Of a stretch of 55,081 bases of DNA, positions 17,864-25,736 are shown one piece after another. The DNA comes from Burkholderiaceae bacterium (GTDB lineage: Bacteria; Pseudomonadota; Gammaproteobacteria; Burkholderiales; Burkholderiaceae_C): NCBI GenBank assembly GCA_004299095.1, contig SCQQ01000058.1, forward strand, positions 1 to 55,081. The letters are read 5' to 3'. A program made the translations under genes and the position numbers. Numbering within the stretch: the first letter of the stretch is position 1; every line of letters starts with the position of its first letter. The notes beneath the pieces are model-generated. The model was not told the origin of the DNA, made no database searches, and saw only the letters and a program-made list of their open reading frames with translations.

Positions 17864-18645
17864 TCGCCGCCCTTGGGCCAGTAGTAGGTATCGGGCAGGG
17901 CGCGCGCGCCGAAGATCGCCTGGCCGACGCGCACGATGGTGGCGCCTTCCTCGATGGCGATTTCGAAATCGCCCGACATGCCCATGGAAAGCGCGTTCAT
18001 TTCGATGCCGGCGGGTGCGTCCTGGCGCAGTTGCTCGCGCAGGTTGCGCAGCAGCACGAAACATTTCCGCACGCGCTCGGCTTCGGCGGAAAAAATCGCC
18101 AAGGTCATCAGGCCGCGCACTTTCAGCGACTTGAACGCCGGCAGCTTTTGTACGAAATCGTGCGCCGCTTCGGGGGCGAGGCCGTATTTGCTCTCTTCCT
18201 GCGAAGTGTTGACCTGCACCAGCACGTCCAGGCCGCGGCCTTCGGCCTGCAGGTGCCGGTCCAGCGTTTCGGCCACATGCAGGCTGTCGAGCGCGTGGAA
18301 TTCGGTCGCGAAGCGCGCCACCAGCTTGGCCTTGTTGCTTTGCAGGTGGCCGATCACGGACCAGTGCAGGTCCTTCAGGTCGGCCATCAGCTCCCACTTG
18401 CGGTAGGCCTCCTGCACCTTGTTTTCGCCCAGTTGCCGGCAGCCGGCGGCGTAGGCCAGGCGGATGCGCTCCTCGGGCACCGTCTTGCTCACCGGCAGCA
18501 GGCGCACGCTGTTCGGATCGCGCCCGGCGCGCTGGCAAGCGGCGTTCATGCGCTGGTGGATGGCAGCCAGATTGTGCTTGAAGTCTTCGACCGTGTTGGC
18601 CGTGCTGTAGTGGCCGTGCAGCGCGTGTTGCGTTTGAGTTTCCAT
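17860..18645 (-). CDS. yggS: PLP homeostasis protein, YggS/PROSC family
   Basis: A 261-residue TIM-barrel protein that binds pyridoxal phosphate but has no known catalytic reaction; members keep the PLP pool balanced. Lys54 in LLPVSKTVP is the PLP-binding lysine. Other family blocks are LGENKVQEA, WSVIGHLQSNKAK, VQVNTSQEESKYG, LMTLAIF and ALSMGMSGDFEIAI, followed by the phosphate-binding end VRVGQAIFGAR. A frame on the same strand is open far upstream but is not used by the aldo/keto reductase. Coupled to pdxY by a 4-base overlap, giving a small PLP-supply operon. Confidence 0.95.
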   Translation of the reverse strand: METQTQHALHGHYSTANTVEDFKHNLAAIHQRMNAACQRAGRDPNSVRLLPVSKTVPEERIRLAYAAGCRQLGENKVQEAYRKWELMADLKDLHWSVIGHLQSNKAKLVARFATEFHALDSLHVAETLDRHLQAEGRGLDVLVQVNTSQEESKYGLAPEAAHDFVQKLPAFKSLKVRGLMTLAIFSAEAERVRKCFVLLRNLREQLRQDAPAGIEMNALSMGMSGDFEIAIEEGATIVRVGQAIFGARALPDTYYWPKGGE

Positions 18646-18710
18646 GACAGCCGATATTACGGTGTCCGCCGCCGCCAGCAGGACGCTCCGGTCGGCTCGA
18701 TCGGGCGCGG

Positions 18711-19583
18711 TCAGTGGCCTTGCTGCGCTGCCGCCGACAGCGCTTCGAATTCCTCGTCCGACAGCTGGATGCCCGCTGCCGCCACGTTTTCTTCCAAGTG
18801 AGCGCGTTTCGATGTGCCCGGAATCGGCAGGATCACGGGACTGCGCTTCAGCAGCCACGCAATCGCCACCTGTGTCGGCGCCGCACCGTGCCGCGCGGCG
18901 ATTTGAGCCAGTGGCGACTTGGGGCCGGCGAGTTTGCCGCCCGAAAGTGGAAACCAAGGGATGAAAGCGATGTGGTGCGCTTCGCAGTAGTCGATGATCG
19001 GGTCTGCGTTGCGGTAGCCGGCGCTGTACTGGTTTTGCACGCTGGCCACCGGGAAGATTTTTTGCGCGGCCTCGATTTCTTCTATCGTCACTTCGCTCAA
19101 CCCGGCAAAGCGGATAAAGCCGTCGTCGATCATCGATTTGATCGCACCGAACTGCTCGTCCAGCGGCACCTTGTGGTCGATGCGGTGCAGTTGCCAGAGC
19201 GTGATTTGCTCCAGGCCCAGCCAGCGCAAGCTCATCTTGACTTGCTGCAGCAGGTAGTCCGGGTTGCCGAGCGGAATCCAGATGTTCGGGCCCGTACGGA
19301 TTTGTCCGCCCTTGGTCGCGATGAACAGGTCTTTCGGGTAAGGGTGCAACGCCTCCTTCAGCATGGGCTCGGAAATCGCCGGGCCGTAGGAATCGGCGGT
19401 GTCGATGAAATTGATGCCAAGTTCGGGGATGCGGCGCAGCGTGGCCAGGCATTCGTTGCGATCGGCCGGCGCCCCCCACACCCCGGGCCCGGTAATGCGC
19501 ATGGCGCCGTACCCCAACCGATGGATCGGGATTTCACCGCCCAGAAGAAAAGTGCCTGATTCGCTTGCGTTCGCTGTCGTCAC
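18711..19583 (-). CDS. Aldo/keto reductase
   Basis: A 290-residue NADPH-dependent oxidoreductase with a TIM barrel. The catalytic tetrad is visible: Asp61 and Tyr66 in FIDTADSYG, Lys91 in IATKGG and His133 in LWQLHRID. The C-terminal cofactor block [16 protein letters not shown] is present. The start is a GTG at 19581-19583 with an AGAGG sequence before it; no better ATG lies nearby. It resembles the general stress/oxidoreductase group. It is transcribed toward yggS with 65 bases between, so a shared transcript is possible. The substrate is unknown. Confidence 0.9.
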   Translation of the reverse strand: MTTANASESGTFLLGGEIPIHRLGYGAMRITGPGVWGAPADRNECLATLRRIPELGINFIDTADSYGPAISEPMLKEALHPYPKDLFIATKGGQIRTGPNIWIPLGNPDYLLQQVKMSLRWLGLEQITLWQLHRIDHKVPLDEQFGAIKSMIDDGFIRFAGLSEVTIEEIEAAQKIFPVASVQNQYSAGYRNADPIIDYCEAHHIAFIPWFPLSGGKLAGPKSPLAQIAARHGAAPTQVAIAWLLKRSPVILPIPGTSKRAHLEENVAAAGIQLSDEEFEALSAAAQQGH

Positions 19584-19742
19584 TGTTGGCCTCTTGTCAT
19601 TTCAATCAGGCCACTTTACTCACGATCGCGCCATTTTTCAGGACGAGCGCCCAGTGCGCAGGACGGCGCCGCAGGCATTGCCGGCCGCAGTCGGGGCGTG
19701 AGCGCTGGCCACTGCACGATGCTTGCGGGAGCCACGGGCGAC

Positions 19743-19767
19743 AAAAAAGGCGCCCATCGGCGCCTTT
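19743..19767 (-). terminator. Rho-independent terminator after the small basic gene
   Basis: Read on the minus strand, the stem AAAGGCGCC pairs perfectly with GGCGCCTTT across a 4-base loop and is followed by a run of T. It lies 18 bases after the stop of the 52-residue gene at 19785-19943, supporting that gene as a real, separately terminated unit. Confidence 0.85.
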
Positions 19768-19784
19768 CGGTGCGTTGCCGCGGC

Positions 19785-19943
19785 TCAGCCTTGGTGCGGA
19801 CGCTTGCCGGGCTGCTTCTTGCTGCGCGTGTGCGCGCCGCGTTCCAGGCTGCGTTTTTGCCCGATGGCCTGTTTGCGAACCGGGGCGCCAGGCAACGGTT
19901 TCGTGGCCTTGCGCATGGCTTCGGTGATGAGTGTGTTCGCCAT
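19785..19943 (-). CDS. Small, strongly basic protein (52 aa), unknown function
   Basis: The ATG at 19941-19943 follows an AAAGGA ribosome binding site and opens a 52-codon frame ending in TGA at 19785-19787. The predicted protein begins MANTLITEAMRKATKPLPG and is full of Lys, Arg and Pro (for example RSKKQPGKRPHQG), with no acidic cluster after the first ten residues. A perfect terminator follows. The charge suggests binding to RNA, DNA or ribosomes, but I do not recognise a family. The leader-gene-terminator arrangement is the main evidence. Confidence 0.65.
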   Translation of the reverse strand: MANTLITEAMRKATKPLPGAPVRKQAIGQKRSLERGAHTRSKKQPGKRPHQG

Positions 19944-20080
19944 GATCGTCCTTTGTTGATCGCGTGTGCGTGTGAAAACGCGCTATTTTCGCTGATTTGC
20001 GGGGCGCGGCTGAAAAAGCCCGCCGGTTGTCGTGCCCTCACCCGATGCGGTCGCGGCACCTATGGCGGTCCGCGCCTCGT

Positions 20081-20605
20081 TCAGGACGCTGGCGTGGGCG
20101 CCGGCAGCGCCGCGCGCGCCACGCGCACGCAATCGCAAATGTGCCGTTCCGCCAGCAGCCGCAGCGTGGTGTAGCCCAGTGCGCCGGCGACCACTTGGCC
20201 CGCGATCGGCACGTATTTGCTGGCCTGCGCCGCCGTCAGGCGCACGCCCAGCATGCGCGCCAGGCGCAGCACCATGGACTCGGTCACGATGCGCCCGACG
20301 GCAACCGAGCCGACCATGGCGATGGCCTTGCGCACGCGTTCTTTTTCCTGCGCTTCCATCTGGTCGATTTGCGAAGCCGCCAAACCAAACTGTTCGCTGA
20401 TGCGCGGCAGCAGGCGGGTGAGCATGGCCGCATCCAGCGCCCAGTCCAGGCCCGGCACCGGCAGTGCGCCGGCCACGCCCGCCGCGACTGCACGGCGCTG
20501 AATCAGCTTGCGGCTGCGCGCGACCGCTGCCAGCAGGTACGGGTTGTCGTTCGCCAGCTCGGTGGCGCTGGGGGCATGTGCCCGGCTGTGGCGCAAACGA
20601 AGCAT
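20081..20605 (-). CDS. EcsC/DUF697-like membrane-associated protein
   Basis: A 174-residue protein of unknown function. Two glycine-rich, moderately hydrophobic segments are visible, around GALPVPGLDWALDAAML (about residues 46-62) and KYVPIAGQVVAGALGYTTLR (about 129-148). Between them lies a charged helix (QMEAQEKERVRKAI). This pattern, with PVPG-LD and VP-IAGQ repeats, resembles the EcsC and DUF697 families; the match is by eye. Its start lies 15 bases after the stop of the GlsB-type gene, so the two are likely cotranscribed. Confidence 0.65.
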   Translation of the reverse strand: MLRLRHSRAHAPSATELANDNPYLLAAVARSRKLIQRRAVAAGVAGALPVPGLDWALDAAMLTRLLPRISEQFGLAASQIDQMEAQEKERVRKAIAMVGSVAVGRIVTESMVLRLARMLGVRLTAAQASKYVPIAGQVVAGALGYTTLRLLAERHICDCVRVARAALPAPTPAS

Positions 20606-20620
20606 TGGCCCTCCGGTCGC

Positions 20621-20869
20621 TCAGGAATGCTTTTTCACCATGCCGTAAATCCACAGCACGATGATGGCGCCGACCACTGAGGCGATCCAACCGGCCGGAT
20701 GGCCTTCCTGGTACAAGCCCAGCGCTTGTCCGCCGTAGGTGGCCACCAGCGCGCCCACGATGCCGAGGAGCGTGGTCATGATGAATCCGAGTTTCTGGTT
20801 GCCCGGCATGAGGGCCCGTGCGATCAGGCCCACGACGAAGCCGACGATGATGGTGACGATGATGCTCAT
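20621..20869 (-). CDS. GlsB/YeaQ/YmgE-family small membrane protein
   Basis: An 82-residue protein with three hydrophobic segments: IIVTIIVGFVVGLIARALMPG, FIMTTLLGIVGALVATYGG and WIASVVGAIIVLWIYGMV. The ARALMPG motif after the first segment and the glycine zipper are typical of the transglycosylase-associated GlsB family. Members are stress-induced inner-membrane proteins of unclear activity. Start ATG at 20867-20869, preceded by GGACATTCGAG. It is the first gene of a probable two-gene unit with the EcsC-like protein. Confidence 0.9.
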   Translation of the reverse strand: MSIIVTIIVGFVVGLIARALMPGNQKLGFIMTTLLGIVGALVATYGGQALGLYQEGHPAGWIASVVGAIIVLWIYGMVKKHS

Positions 20870-20968
20870 GGCTCGAATGTCCTCCGTTGTTCGACGTTTT
20901 GCACTGTAGCGGATGCGTGGCCCAGCGTGCCACTCGCTCCAGGCGCGGCCGCAGCCCGATGGTGCGGG

Positions 20969-23059
20969 TCAAGACGTAACGGTGGATTCCAGTTTTTCAA
21001 GCTGTTCCGAGAGCGTGAGCCAGCGCTCTTCCAATTCGGCGATTGCTTCGCTGACCCGTTTGAACGCGCGCCCGGCGTCCGCCAGATCGGACGGCGCCAA
21101 CGGTTCGAGCAAGCGTTGCTCCAATGCCGTTTTTTCGCCATTGGCGTGTTGCAGGCTTTTCTCGGCTTCCGCCAGTGCCCGCTTGATGGGGCGAGCTTTG
21201 TCGGCCAGTCGCTGGCGTTCTTCGGCTTGCTGTCGGCGCTCTGTCGCCCGGTTTTGCGGGGATCTGGACGCCTCGGCCGGCGCTTGGGCGGGCGTGGCGC
21301 TCGGAATCGAATGCCTGGGTTGCGCGGGCGCGGCGGCTTCCCGAACCTTGGTGTCGACGCGGGCCACGGCGTAGCGTGCCTGCTCCAGCAGGTAGCGGCG
21401 ATAGTCTTCCAGGTCGCCGTCGAAATTGCGCACACCGCCGTCGGCCACCAGCCAGAACTCGTCGCACACGGCGCGCAGCAAGGCGCGGTCGTGGCTCACC
21501 AGAATCAGCGTGCCGTCGAATTCGTTCAGCGCCATGGCGAGCGTTTCGCGCGTGGCCAGGTCGAGGTGATTCGTGGGCTCGTCCAGCAGCAGCAGATTCG
21601 GGCGTTGCCAGACGATGAGCGCCAGCGCCAGGCGCGCTTTTTCGCCGCCCGAGAACTGGCCCACGGGCTGCTTCACCATGTCGCCGGCAAAGTTGAAGTT
21701 GCCCAGAAAATTGCGCAGGCTCTGCTCGCGCGCCGCTTCCGTGTTGGCCTGTCCGGTGGTGCGCGCGAGGTGGATGAAGTGCTCCAGCGCGCTGTCCTGC
21801 GGTTGCAGCACATCCAGCTCGCGCTGGGCGAAGTAGCCGACCGCCAGGCCCTTGCCGCGCGTGACCTTGCCGGAGAGCAACGGCAGCACGCCGGCCACCG
21901 TTTTCACCCAGGTTGACTTGCCTTGGCCGTTGGCGCCCAGGATGCCGATGCGCTGGTGCGCGCGCACGGTGCGCGTGACGCCCGACAGGATCACGTGCGG
22001 CGCAGCAGCACCGATCGCGGTTGACCCCGCTGCGTGAACCGGCGCTGCGTCGTCGACGTCGGGATCGGAATCGCCATCCGCGGCATTCGCCGCATAGCCA
22101 AAAACGCCGTCGCGCATGACCAGCATGGGATCGGGCAGGTCGGCGGGCGGCCTGAATTCGAACTGGAATTCCGCGTCCGCGAGCACCGGCGCGATTTTTT
22201 CCATGCGCTCCAGCGCTTTCACGCGGCTTTGCGCTTGCCGTGCCTTGGTGGCCTTGGCCTTGAAGCGCGTGATGAATTTTTGCAGGTGCGCGATTTGTTC
22301 CTGCTGCTTGGCGTACGCCGCTTGCTGGTTGCTCAACTGCGCCGCGCGCAGCGTTTCGAACGCGCTGTAGTTGCCGCCGTAGCGCTTGAGTTGCTGGCCT
22401 TCGATGTGCAGCGTGGTGCGCGTGACCGCATCCAGGAACTCGCGGTCGTGGCTGATGGTGATGAGCGTGCCCGAGTAGCGCGCCAGCCAGCCTTCCAGCC
22501 AGATCAGGGCGTCCAGGTCCAGGTGGTTGGTGGGTTCGTCCAGCAGCAACAGGTCGCTGGGCGCCATCAGCGCGCGCGCCAGTTGCAGGCGCATGCGCCA
22601 GCCGCCGGAGAAGCTGTTGACCGGGTTTTGCAGCGCGTCGGGCTGGAAACCCAGGCCGAGAATCAATGCCTCGGCGCGCGGTCGGGCGTCGTACGCGCCG
22701 GCGTCGGCCAGTTCCGCGTGCACTTGCGCCATCGCCATGCCGTCACCGGCGCTTTCGGCTTGCTGCAGTCGCGTTTGCAAATGGGCGAGCACGGTGTCGC
22801 CCGCCAGCACGAAATCGGTGGCCGGCTCGTCGCCGCCGGGCATCTCCTGTGCCACTTCGGCCAGCCGCCAGCCCGCCGGAATCGTGACATCGCCCTGGTC
22901 TTCGTGCAGCCCGCCGTCCAGCAAGGCGAACAAGGTGGATTTGCCGGCGCCGTTGCGCCCGACCAGGCCCACTTTCTCGCCGGCATGGATGGTGGCGCTG
23001 GCGTGGTCGAAAAGCACCTTGGTGCCGCGGCGCACGGTGACGTTGTTCAGGACAATCAC
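20969..23059 (-). CDS. ABC-F family ATPase, YheS-like
   Basis: A 696-residue cytoplasmic protein with two ATP-binding cassettes and no membrane domain. The first Walker A is GRNGAGKST near residue 36, with signature NSFSGGWRMRLQLARALM and Walker B LLLLDEPTNHLDLD. The second has GANGQGKST, signature GQFSGGEKARLALALI and LLLLDEPTNHLDLATRE. A charged linker (FKAKATKARQAQSRVKALERME) lies between them, and the C-terminus ends in a coiled coil. ABC-F proteins bind the ribosome E site and rescue or tune translation. The apparent start is GTG at 23057-23059, without a strong ribosome binding site. Confidence 0.93.
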   Translation of the reverse strand: MIVLNNVTVRRGTKVLFDHASATIHAGEKVGLVGRNGAGKSTLFALLDGGLHEDQGDVTIPAGWRLAEVAQEMPGGDEPATDFVLAGDTVLAHLQTRLQQAESAGDGMAMAQVHAELADAGAYDARPRAEALILGLGFQPDALQNPVNSFSGGWRMRLQLARALMAPSDLLLLDEPTNHLDLDALIWLEGWLARYSGTLITISHDREFLDAVTRTTLHIEGQQLKRYGGNYSAFETLRAAQLSNQQAAYAKQQEQIAHLQKFITRFKAKATKARQAQSRVKALERMEKIAPVLADAEFQFEFRPPADLPDPMLVMRDGVFGYAANAADGDSDPDVDDAAPVHAAGSTAIGAAAPHVILSGVTRTVRAHQRIGILGANGQGKSTWVKTVAGVLPLLSGKVTRGKGLAVGYFAQRELDVLQPQDSALEHFIHLARTTGQANTEAAREQSLRNFLGNFNFAGDMVKQPVGQFSGGEKARLALALIVWQRPNLLLLDEPTNHLDLATRETLAMALNEFDGTLILVSHDRALLRAVCDEFWLVADGGVRNFDGDLEDYRRYLLEQARYAVARVDTKVREAAAPAQPRHSIPSATPAQAPAEASRSPQNRATERRQQAEERQRLADKARPIKRALAEAEKSLQHANGEKTALEQRLLEPLAPSDLADAGRAFKRVSEAIAELEERWLTLSEQLEKLESTVTS

Positions 23060-23155
23060 AGGGTTGGATTAGAGTGATGCGCGTTTCACAGGCGCGCACC
23101 GGTGTGGCGCTGGAAAGCACGGGGAGATCGACAGTTGTTCGGGTTTCAAGGCGTG

Positions 23156-23740
23156 ATGGTACCGATGCGCAGCCTGATGGCGGGCGCCTTGCTCGCCGGC
23201 CTGTGTGGAATTTCGGCCCAAGCCGCGACCGGCGGCGTGGTGCAGTGCCGCTCGCACGACTATGGTTACACCGAGTGTCCGGCCAACGGGCTCACGCAGC
23301 CGCAACTGATCTATCAGATTTCCAGCAGCGCCTGCATCGTCAACCGCACCTGGGGTTTCGATCGCAGCCGCGCGCTGCTGTGGGTGGATGACGGCTGCGC
23401 GGGGCGCTTTGGCGACGTGGGCGGTTATCACTATGGCCGCACCGGTCAGTTCGATCCGGGCGCGCGCCGCTACACGGCGCATGGCGAAGACGACGGCCCG
23501 TTCGTCGGCGGTCAAACGCTGGGCGCATTGTTCGAAGGCGCGGGCTCTGCGGGTGCTGGGGTGAAAGAGGGTGGGGCGGCGGCTGCCGCTCCCGCCGGAA
23601 AGAGCGGGGCCGACGAGAGCAAATCAAGCGCGAACACACCGGCGGCTGCCGGCACGGCACCCGCGGCGGTGACGCAAGCACCATCGCCCGGCCATGAAAG
23701 CGAAGAATCGGACAAGGGAGTGAAGGGAGTGCAACGATGA
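23156..23740 (+). CDS. Exported DUF3011 domain protein
   Basis: About 194 residues from the ATG at 23156 (a second ATG at 23165 is also possible). A signal peptide is clear: hydrophobic MAGALLAGLCGI with cleavage after AQA. The next 60 residues form a DUF3011-type module with paired cysteines (VVQCRSHDYGYTEC, SSACIVNRTWGFD, WVDDGCAGRF). The C-terminal third is low-complexity Ala/Gly/Ser and probably disordered. Its last four bases overlap the start of the LprI-like gene, so both envelope proteins are made together. Function is unknown; a role in the periplasm follows from the leader. Confidence 0.85.
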   Translation: MVPMRSLMAGALLAGLCGISAQAATGGVVQCRSHDYGYTECPANGLTQPQLIYQISSSACIVNRTWGFDRSRALLWVDDGCAGRFGDVGGYHYGRTGQFDPGARRYTAHGEDDGPFVGGQTLGALFEGAGSAGAGVKEGGAAAAAPAGKSGADESKSSANTPAAAGTAPAAVTQAPSPGHESEESDKGVKGVQR

Positions 23741-24198
23741 AAGCACGGCGGTTGCCCGCGCTGGTCTTGGGTCTTGCGGCGGCGTGTGGCGCGCTCCCGG
23801 TCTGGGCAGCCAGTGATTCGTGCTATGACAAGGCGCAAACGCAAGCTGATCTGAACGCGTGTTCGGCCGAGAACCTGAAGCGCTCCGACGCCGAATTGAA
23901 CCAGCTCTATCGCCAGATTCTGGTGCGTCTCAGTGGCGATCAGCCGGCCCAGGCCGCACTCACCAAGGCGCAGCGCGCGTGGATGGATTTCCGCGACCAG
24001 GAATGCCGCTTCGTCACGCTCCGAACCGCCGGCGGCAGCATCCATCCGATGATGCTGAACGAATGCCGCGCACGCATCGCGCGCAATCGCGTGAGCGATC
24101 TGCGCGACGACCTGGCGTGTGCCACGTCTGCCACCGACGATCAGATGGCGGCCGAATGCGCCGTGCCGGTCAATCCGAAAGAGGGCGCCACACAGTAA
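23737..24198 (+). CDS. LprI/DUF1311-family exported protein (lysozyme inhibitor-like)
   Basis: A 153-residue protein with a signal peptide (LPALVLGLAAACGALPVWAA). The mature part has the family pattern SCYDKAQTQADLNACS, then AELNQLYRQIL, KAQRAWMDFRDQECRF and a final Cys pair. Mycobacterial LprI inhibits lysozyme, and the DUF1311 family is widely named after it; inhibition here is only inferred. The ATG overlaps the DUF3011 gene stop as ATGA. The stop codon lies inside the left arm of a strong terminator stem. Confidence 0.88.
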   Translation: MKARRLPALVLGLAAACGALPVWAASDSCYDKAQTQADLNACSAENLKRSDAELNQLYRQILVRLSGDQPAQAALTKAQRAWMDFRDQECRFVTLRTAGGSIHPMMLNECRARIARNRVSDLRDDLACATSATDDQMAAECAVPVNPKEGATQ

Positions 24199-24233
24199 AA
24201 AGGCCGCGTGGAAGCGGCCTTTTTACTGTGTGG
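24188..24233. terminator. Bidirectional terminator with a 20-bp perfect stem
   Basis: The arms at 24188-24207 and 24214-24233 are perfectly complementary over 20 bases around a 6-base loop (GTGGAA) and contain A5/T5 runs on both sides of a GC core. It separates the rightward LprI-like gene, whose stop it contains, from the leftward DUF2249 gene. It should stop transcription in both directions. Confidence 0.92.
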
Positions 24234-24282
24234 CGAACGCAATGGCCCGGTCAGGGCCACGTGTGCGCTCGCAGTGCCGCGC

Positions 24283-24561
24283 TCAGCAGCGGTGAAAGTC
24301 GATCACGACCGCGCCCGGCTGGCGGTCGACGTATTCGATTTTCACGCCGTCGCCATAGCGGTTTTCGAGTTGCGCCAGGAGCGGCAGCGGATCGTGGTCA
24401 TTGACGAAACGCATGGTTTCGCCGGCTTGCAGCGCATCGAAAGCGCCAAAAATCGCCGAATGGCGGAAGCGGTGTGCGATGCCGCGCGCGTCGAAGCCGT
24501 AAACGGCCTCGTTCGTCGGGCGGCGGTGTCCCAGTTCCTGGGCGGGTTGTTCGAGAGCCAT
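24283..24561 (-). CDS. DUF2249 domain protein
   Basis: A 92-residue soluble protein. The domain pattern is clear: YGFDARGIAHRFRHSAIFGA, then ETMRFVNDHDPLPLLAQLE, then GAVVIDFH. The paired His residues and the NDHDP motif suggest metal or haem-iron binding, but no activity is established. DUF2249 genes often lie near FNR/NsrR-controlled nitrogen oxide genes, and here the NsrR-like regulator and a ferredoxin are adjacent. It has its own likely promoter, 163 bases after the fdxA stop, and ends before the 20-bp stem terminator. Confidence 0.88.
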   Translation of the reverse strand: MALEQPAQELGHRRPTNEAVYGFDARGIAHRFRHSAIFGAFDALQAGETMRFVNDHDPLPLLAQLENRYGDGVKIEYVDRQPGAVVIDFHRC

Positions 24562-24652
24562 GGTTCAAATCTCCAAGGTTGTGGTGAAACAGTTGCAGCC
24601 CTGTACTCAAGTCCTGCGCTGGCGAGGAGCTTGATTCGGTTGATGGAGGGGT

Positions 24653-24670
24653 CGGTTCGGGATCGAACCG
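24653..24670. promoter_or_regulatory. Perfect inverted repeat between fdxA and the DUF2249 gene
   Basis: CGGTTCG-GGAT-CGAACCG is a perfect 7-bp inverted repeat about 92 bases upstream of the DUF2249 start and 55 bases after the fdxA stop. It may be an operator for the first or part of a terminator for the second; there is no following T-run, which favours an operator. Confidence 0.4.
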
Positions 24671-24724
24671 GCGATCGAATCAACGTACGAGAGTCGACGT
24701 AAATTCAGGAAAAGGAGGGCGCAC

Positions 24725-25072
24725 TCAGCGCTTCAGCAGCGGGCGTTTGTCCCCCACTTCGCCCCAATTGCCTTCGCCCGGAGTGCCCCAGTCGTCGGCA
24801 TCCGGCAACGCCGGAATCTTGCGCGAAATGGTCGGCCACTTGCGGGCCAGCTCGGCGTTGAGCGGAATGAAGTCCTGCTGGTCCGGCGGCACGTCTTCGT
24901 CGGCGTAAATGGCGGCCACCGGGCACTCGGGCACGCACACGCCGCAATCAATGCAATCGTCGGGCTCGATCACCAGGAAATTCTTCCCCTCGCGGAACGC
25001 ATCCGTGGGGCAAACGTCCACGCAATCCGTGTATTTGCACTTGATGCAGGCTTCGGTCACGACAAAGGTCAT
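24725..25072 (-). CDS. fdxA: Seven-iron ferredoxin FdxA
   Basis: A 115-residue electron carrier with one [3Fe-4S] and one [4Fe-4S] cluster. The N-terminal ligands are [14 protein letters not shown] (Cys9, 17, 21, with an extra Cys12) and the second group is [12 protein letters not shown] (Cys40, 43, 46, 50). The C-terminal extension ([19 protein letters not shown]) is typical of FdxA. ATG 25072 gives the family N-terminus [10 protein letters not shown]; the frame is open a few codons further upstream. It is divergent from the NsrR-like regulator and the 126-base space between them should hold both promoters. Confidence 0.95.
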   Translation of the reverse strand: MTFVVTEACIKCKYTDCVDVCPTDAFREGKNFLVIEPDDCIDCGVCVPECPVAAIYADEDVPPDQQDFIPLNAELARKWPTISRKIPALPDADDWGTPGEGNWGEVGDKRPLLKR

Positions 25073-25198
25073 GGTGGTTTTCCGATTCCGGCTCAAACCG
25101 GCATAATGAATACTTGTTTACTGTACGCCAACTGTCGAGCGGCTGCAAAGCAAAAACCGCAAAACCGACATGGCGTCCACGTTTCAGGAGACTGCGCC

Positions 25199-25642
25199 AT
25201 GCGCATCACGGGTTTTTCCGATTACGCCTTTCGCGTACTGATGTATCTGGCGCTGCACGAGGAGCGCCGCGCAACTATAGGCGATATCGCCGAGGCCTAT
25301 GAGGTGTCGCAGCACCACCTGACCAAGGTGGTTCAGGTGCTGGCGCACGCCGGCCTGGTGCAGACCCTGCGCGGCAAGGGTGGCGGCTTGTTCCTCGGGC
25401 GCGAGCCGGAGACCATTCATCTGGGCGACGTGGTGCGCATCTGCGAAGGCGATCGACCGGTGCTGGAATGCCTGGAGCCGGGTCCCGTGCGCTGCCGCAT
25501 TGCGCCGGCCTGCCGTCTGGTCGGCCTGATCGACGATGCGTTCGAAGCGTTTTATGCCGAGCTGAATCGCCACACGCTGGCCGATCTGGTGCAGCCCCCG
25601 CGGGCAACGGCGCTGGCGCGCATCCTGATGCTGGACACGTAA
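25199..25642 (+). CDS. nsrR: Rrf2-family regulator, NsrR-like (nitric oxide sensing)
   Basis: A 147-residue winged-helix repressor. The N-terminus MRITGFSDYAFRVLMYLAL and the recognition region YEVSQHHLTKVVQVLAHAG are typical of NsrR. Three cysteines able to hold an iron-sulfur cluster are Cys91, Cys99 and Cys105 (LECLEPGPVRCRIAPAC); the first spacing, seven residues, is longer than in E. coli NsrR. ATG 25199 follows CAGGAG; the frame is open upstream to 25106. NsrR represses nitric oxide defence genes and releases DNA when the cluster is nitrosylated. Linkage to fdxA and DUF2249 in a nitrate-respiring genome fits that role. Confidence 0.85.
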   Translation: MRITGFSDYAFRVLMYLALHEERRATIGDIAEAYEVSQHHLTKVVQVLAHAGLVQTLRGKGGGLFLGREPETIHLGDVVRICEGDRPVLECLEPGPVRCRIAPACRLVGLIDDAFEAFYAELNRHTLADLVQPPRATALARILMLDT

Positions 25643-25720
25643 CCGGGCGAGCGCGACCCGAATCGCGTCGTCCAACTCGTGCATGACGCTGCGCGCTGAC
25701 GTTCGTTTGACGTAATATGA

Positions 25721-25736
25721 CTGTATGCACATACAG
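25721..25736. promoter_or_regulatory. Perfect LexA box covering the start codon of the AlkB-like gene
   Basis: CTGTATGCACATACAG is a complete CTGT-N8-ACAG palindrome of the LexA type. The gene's ATG (25725-25727) is inside the box. A TAATAT sequence at 25713-25718 could be a -10 element placing the transcript start at about 25725, that is, on the start codon. No ribosome binding site precedes the ATG. Confidence 0.85.

Noticed and set aside
17864-18538. Upstream extension of pdxY, and of yggS to 19479
   Set aside because: These frames overlap clear neighbouring genes and consist of Arg/Gly/Pro-rich shadow sequence. Family starts are found at 17863 and 18645.
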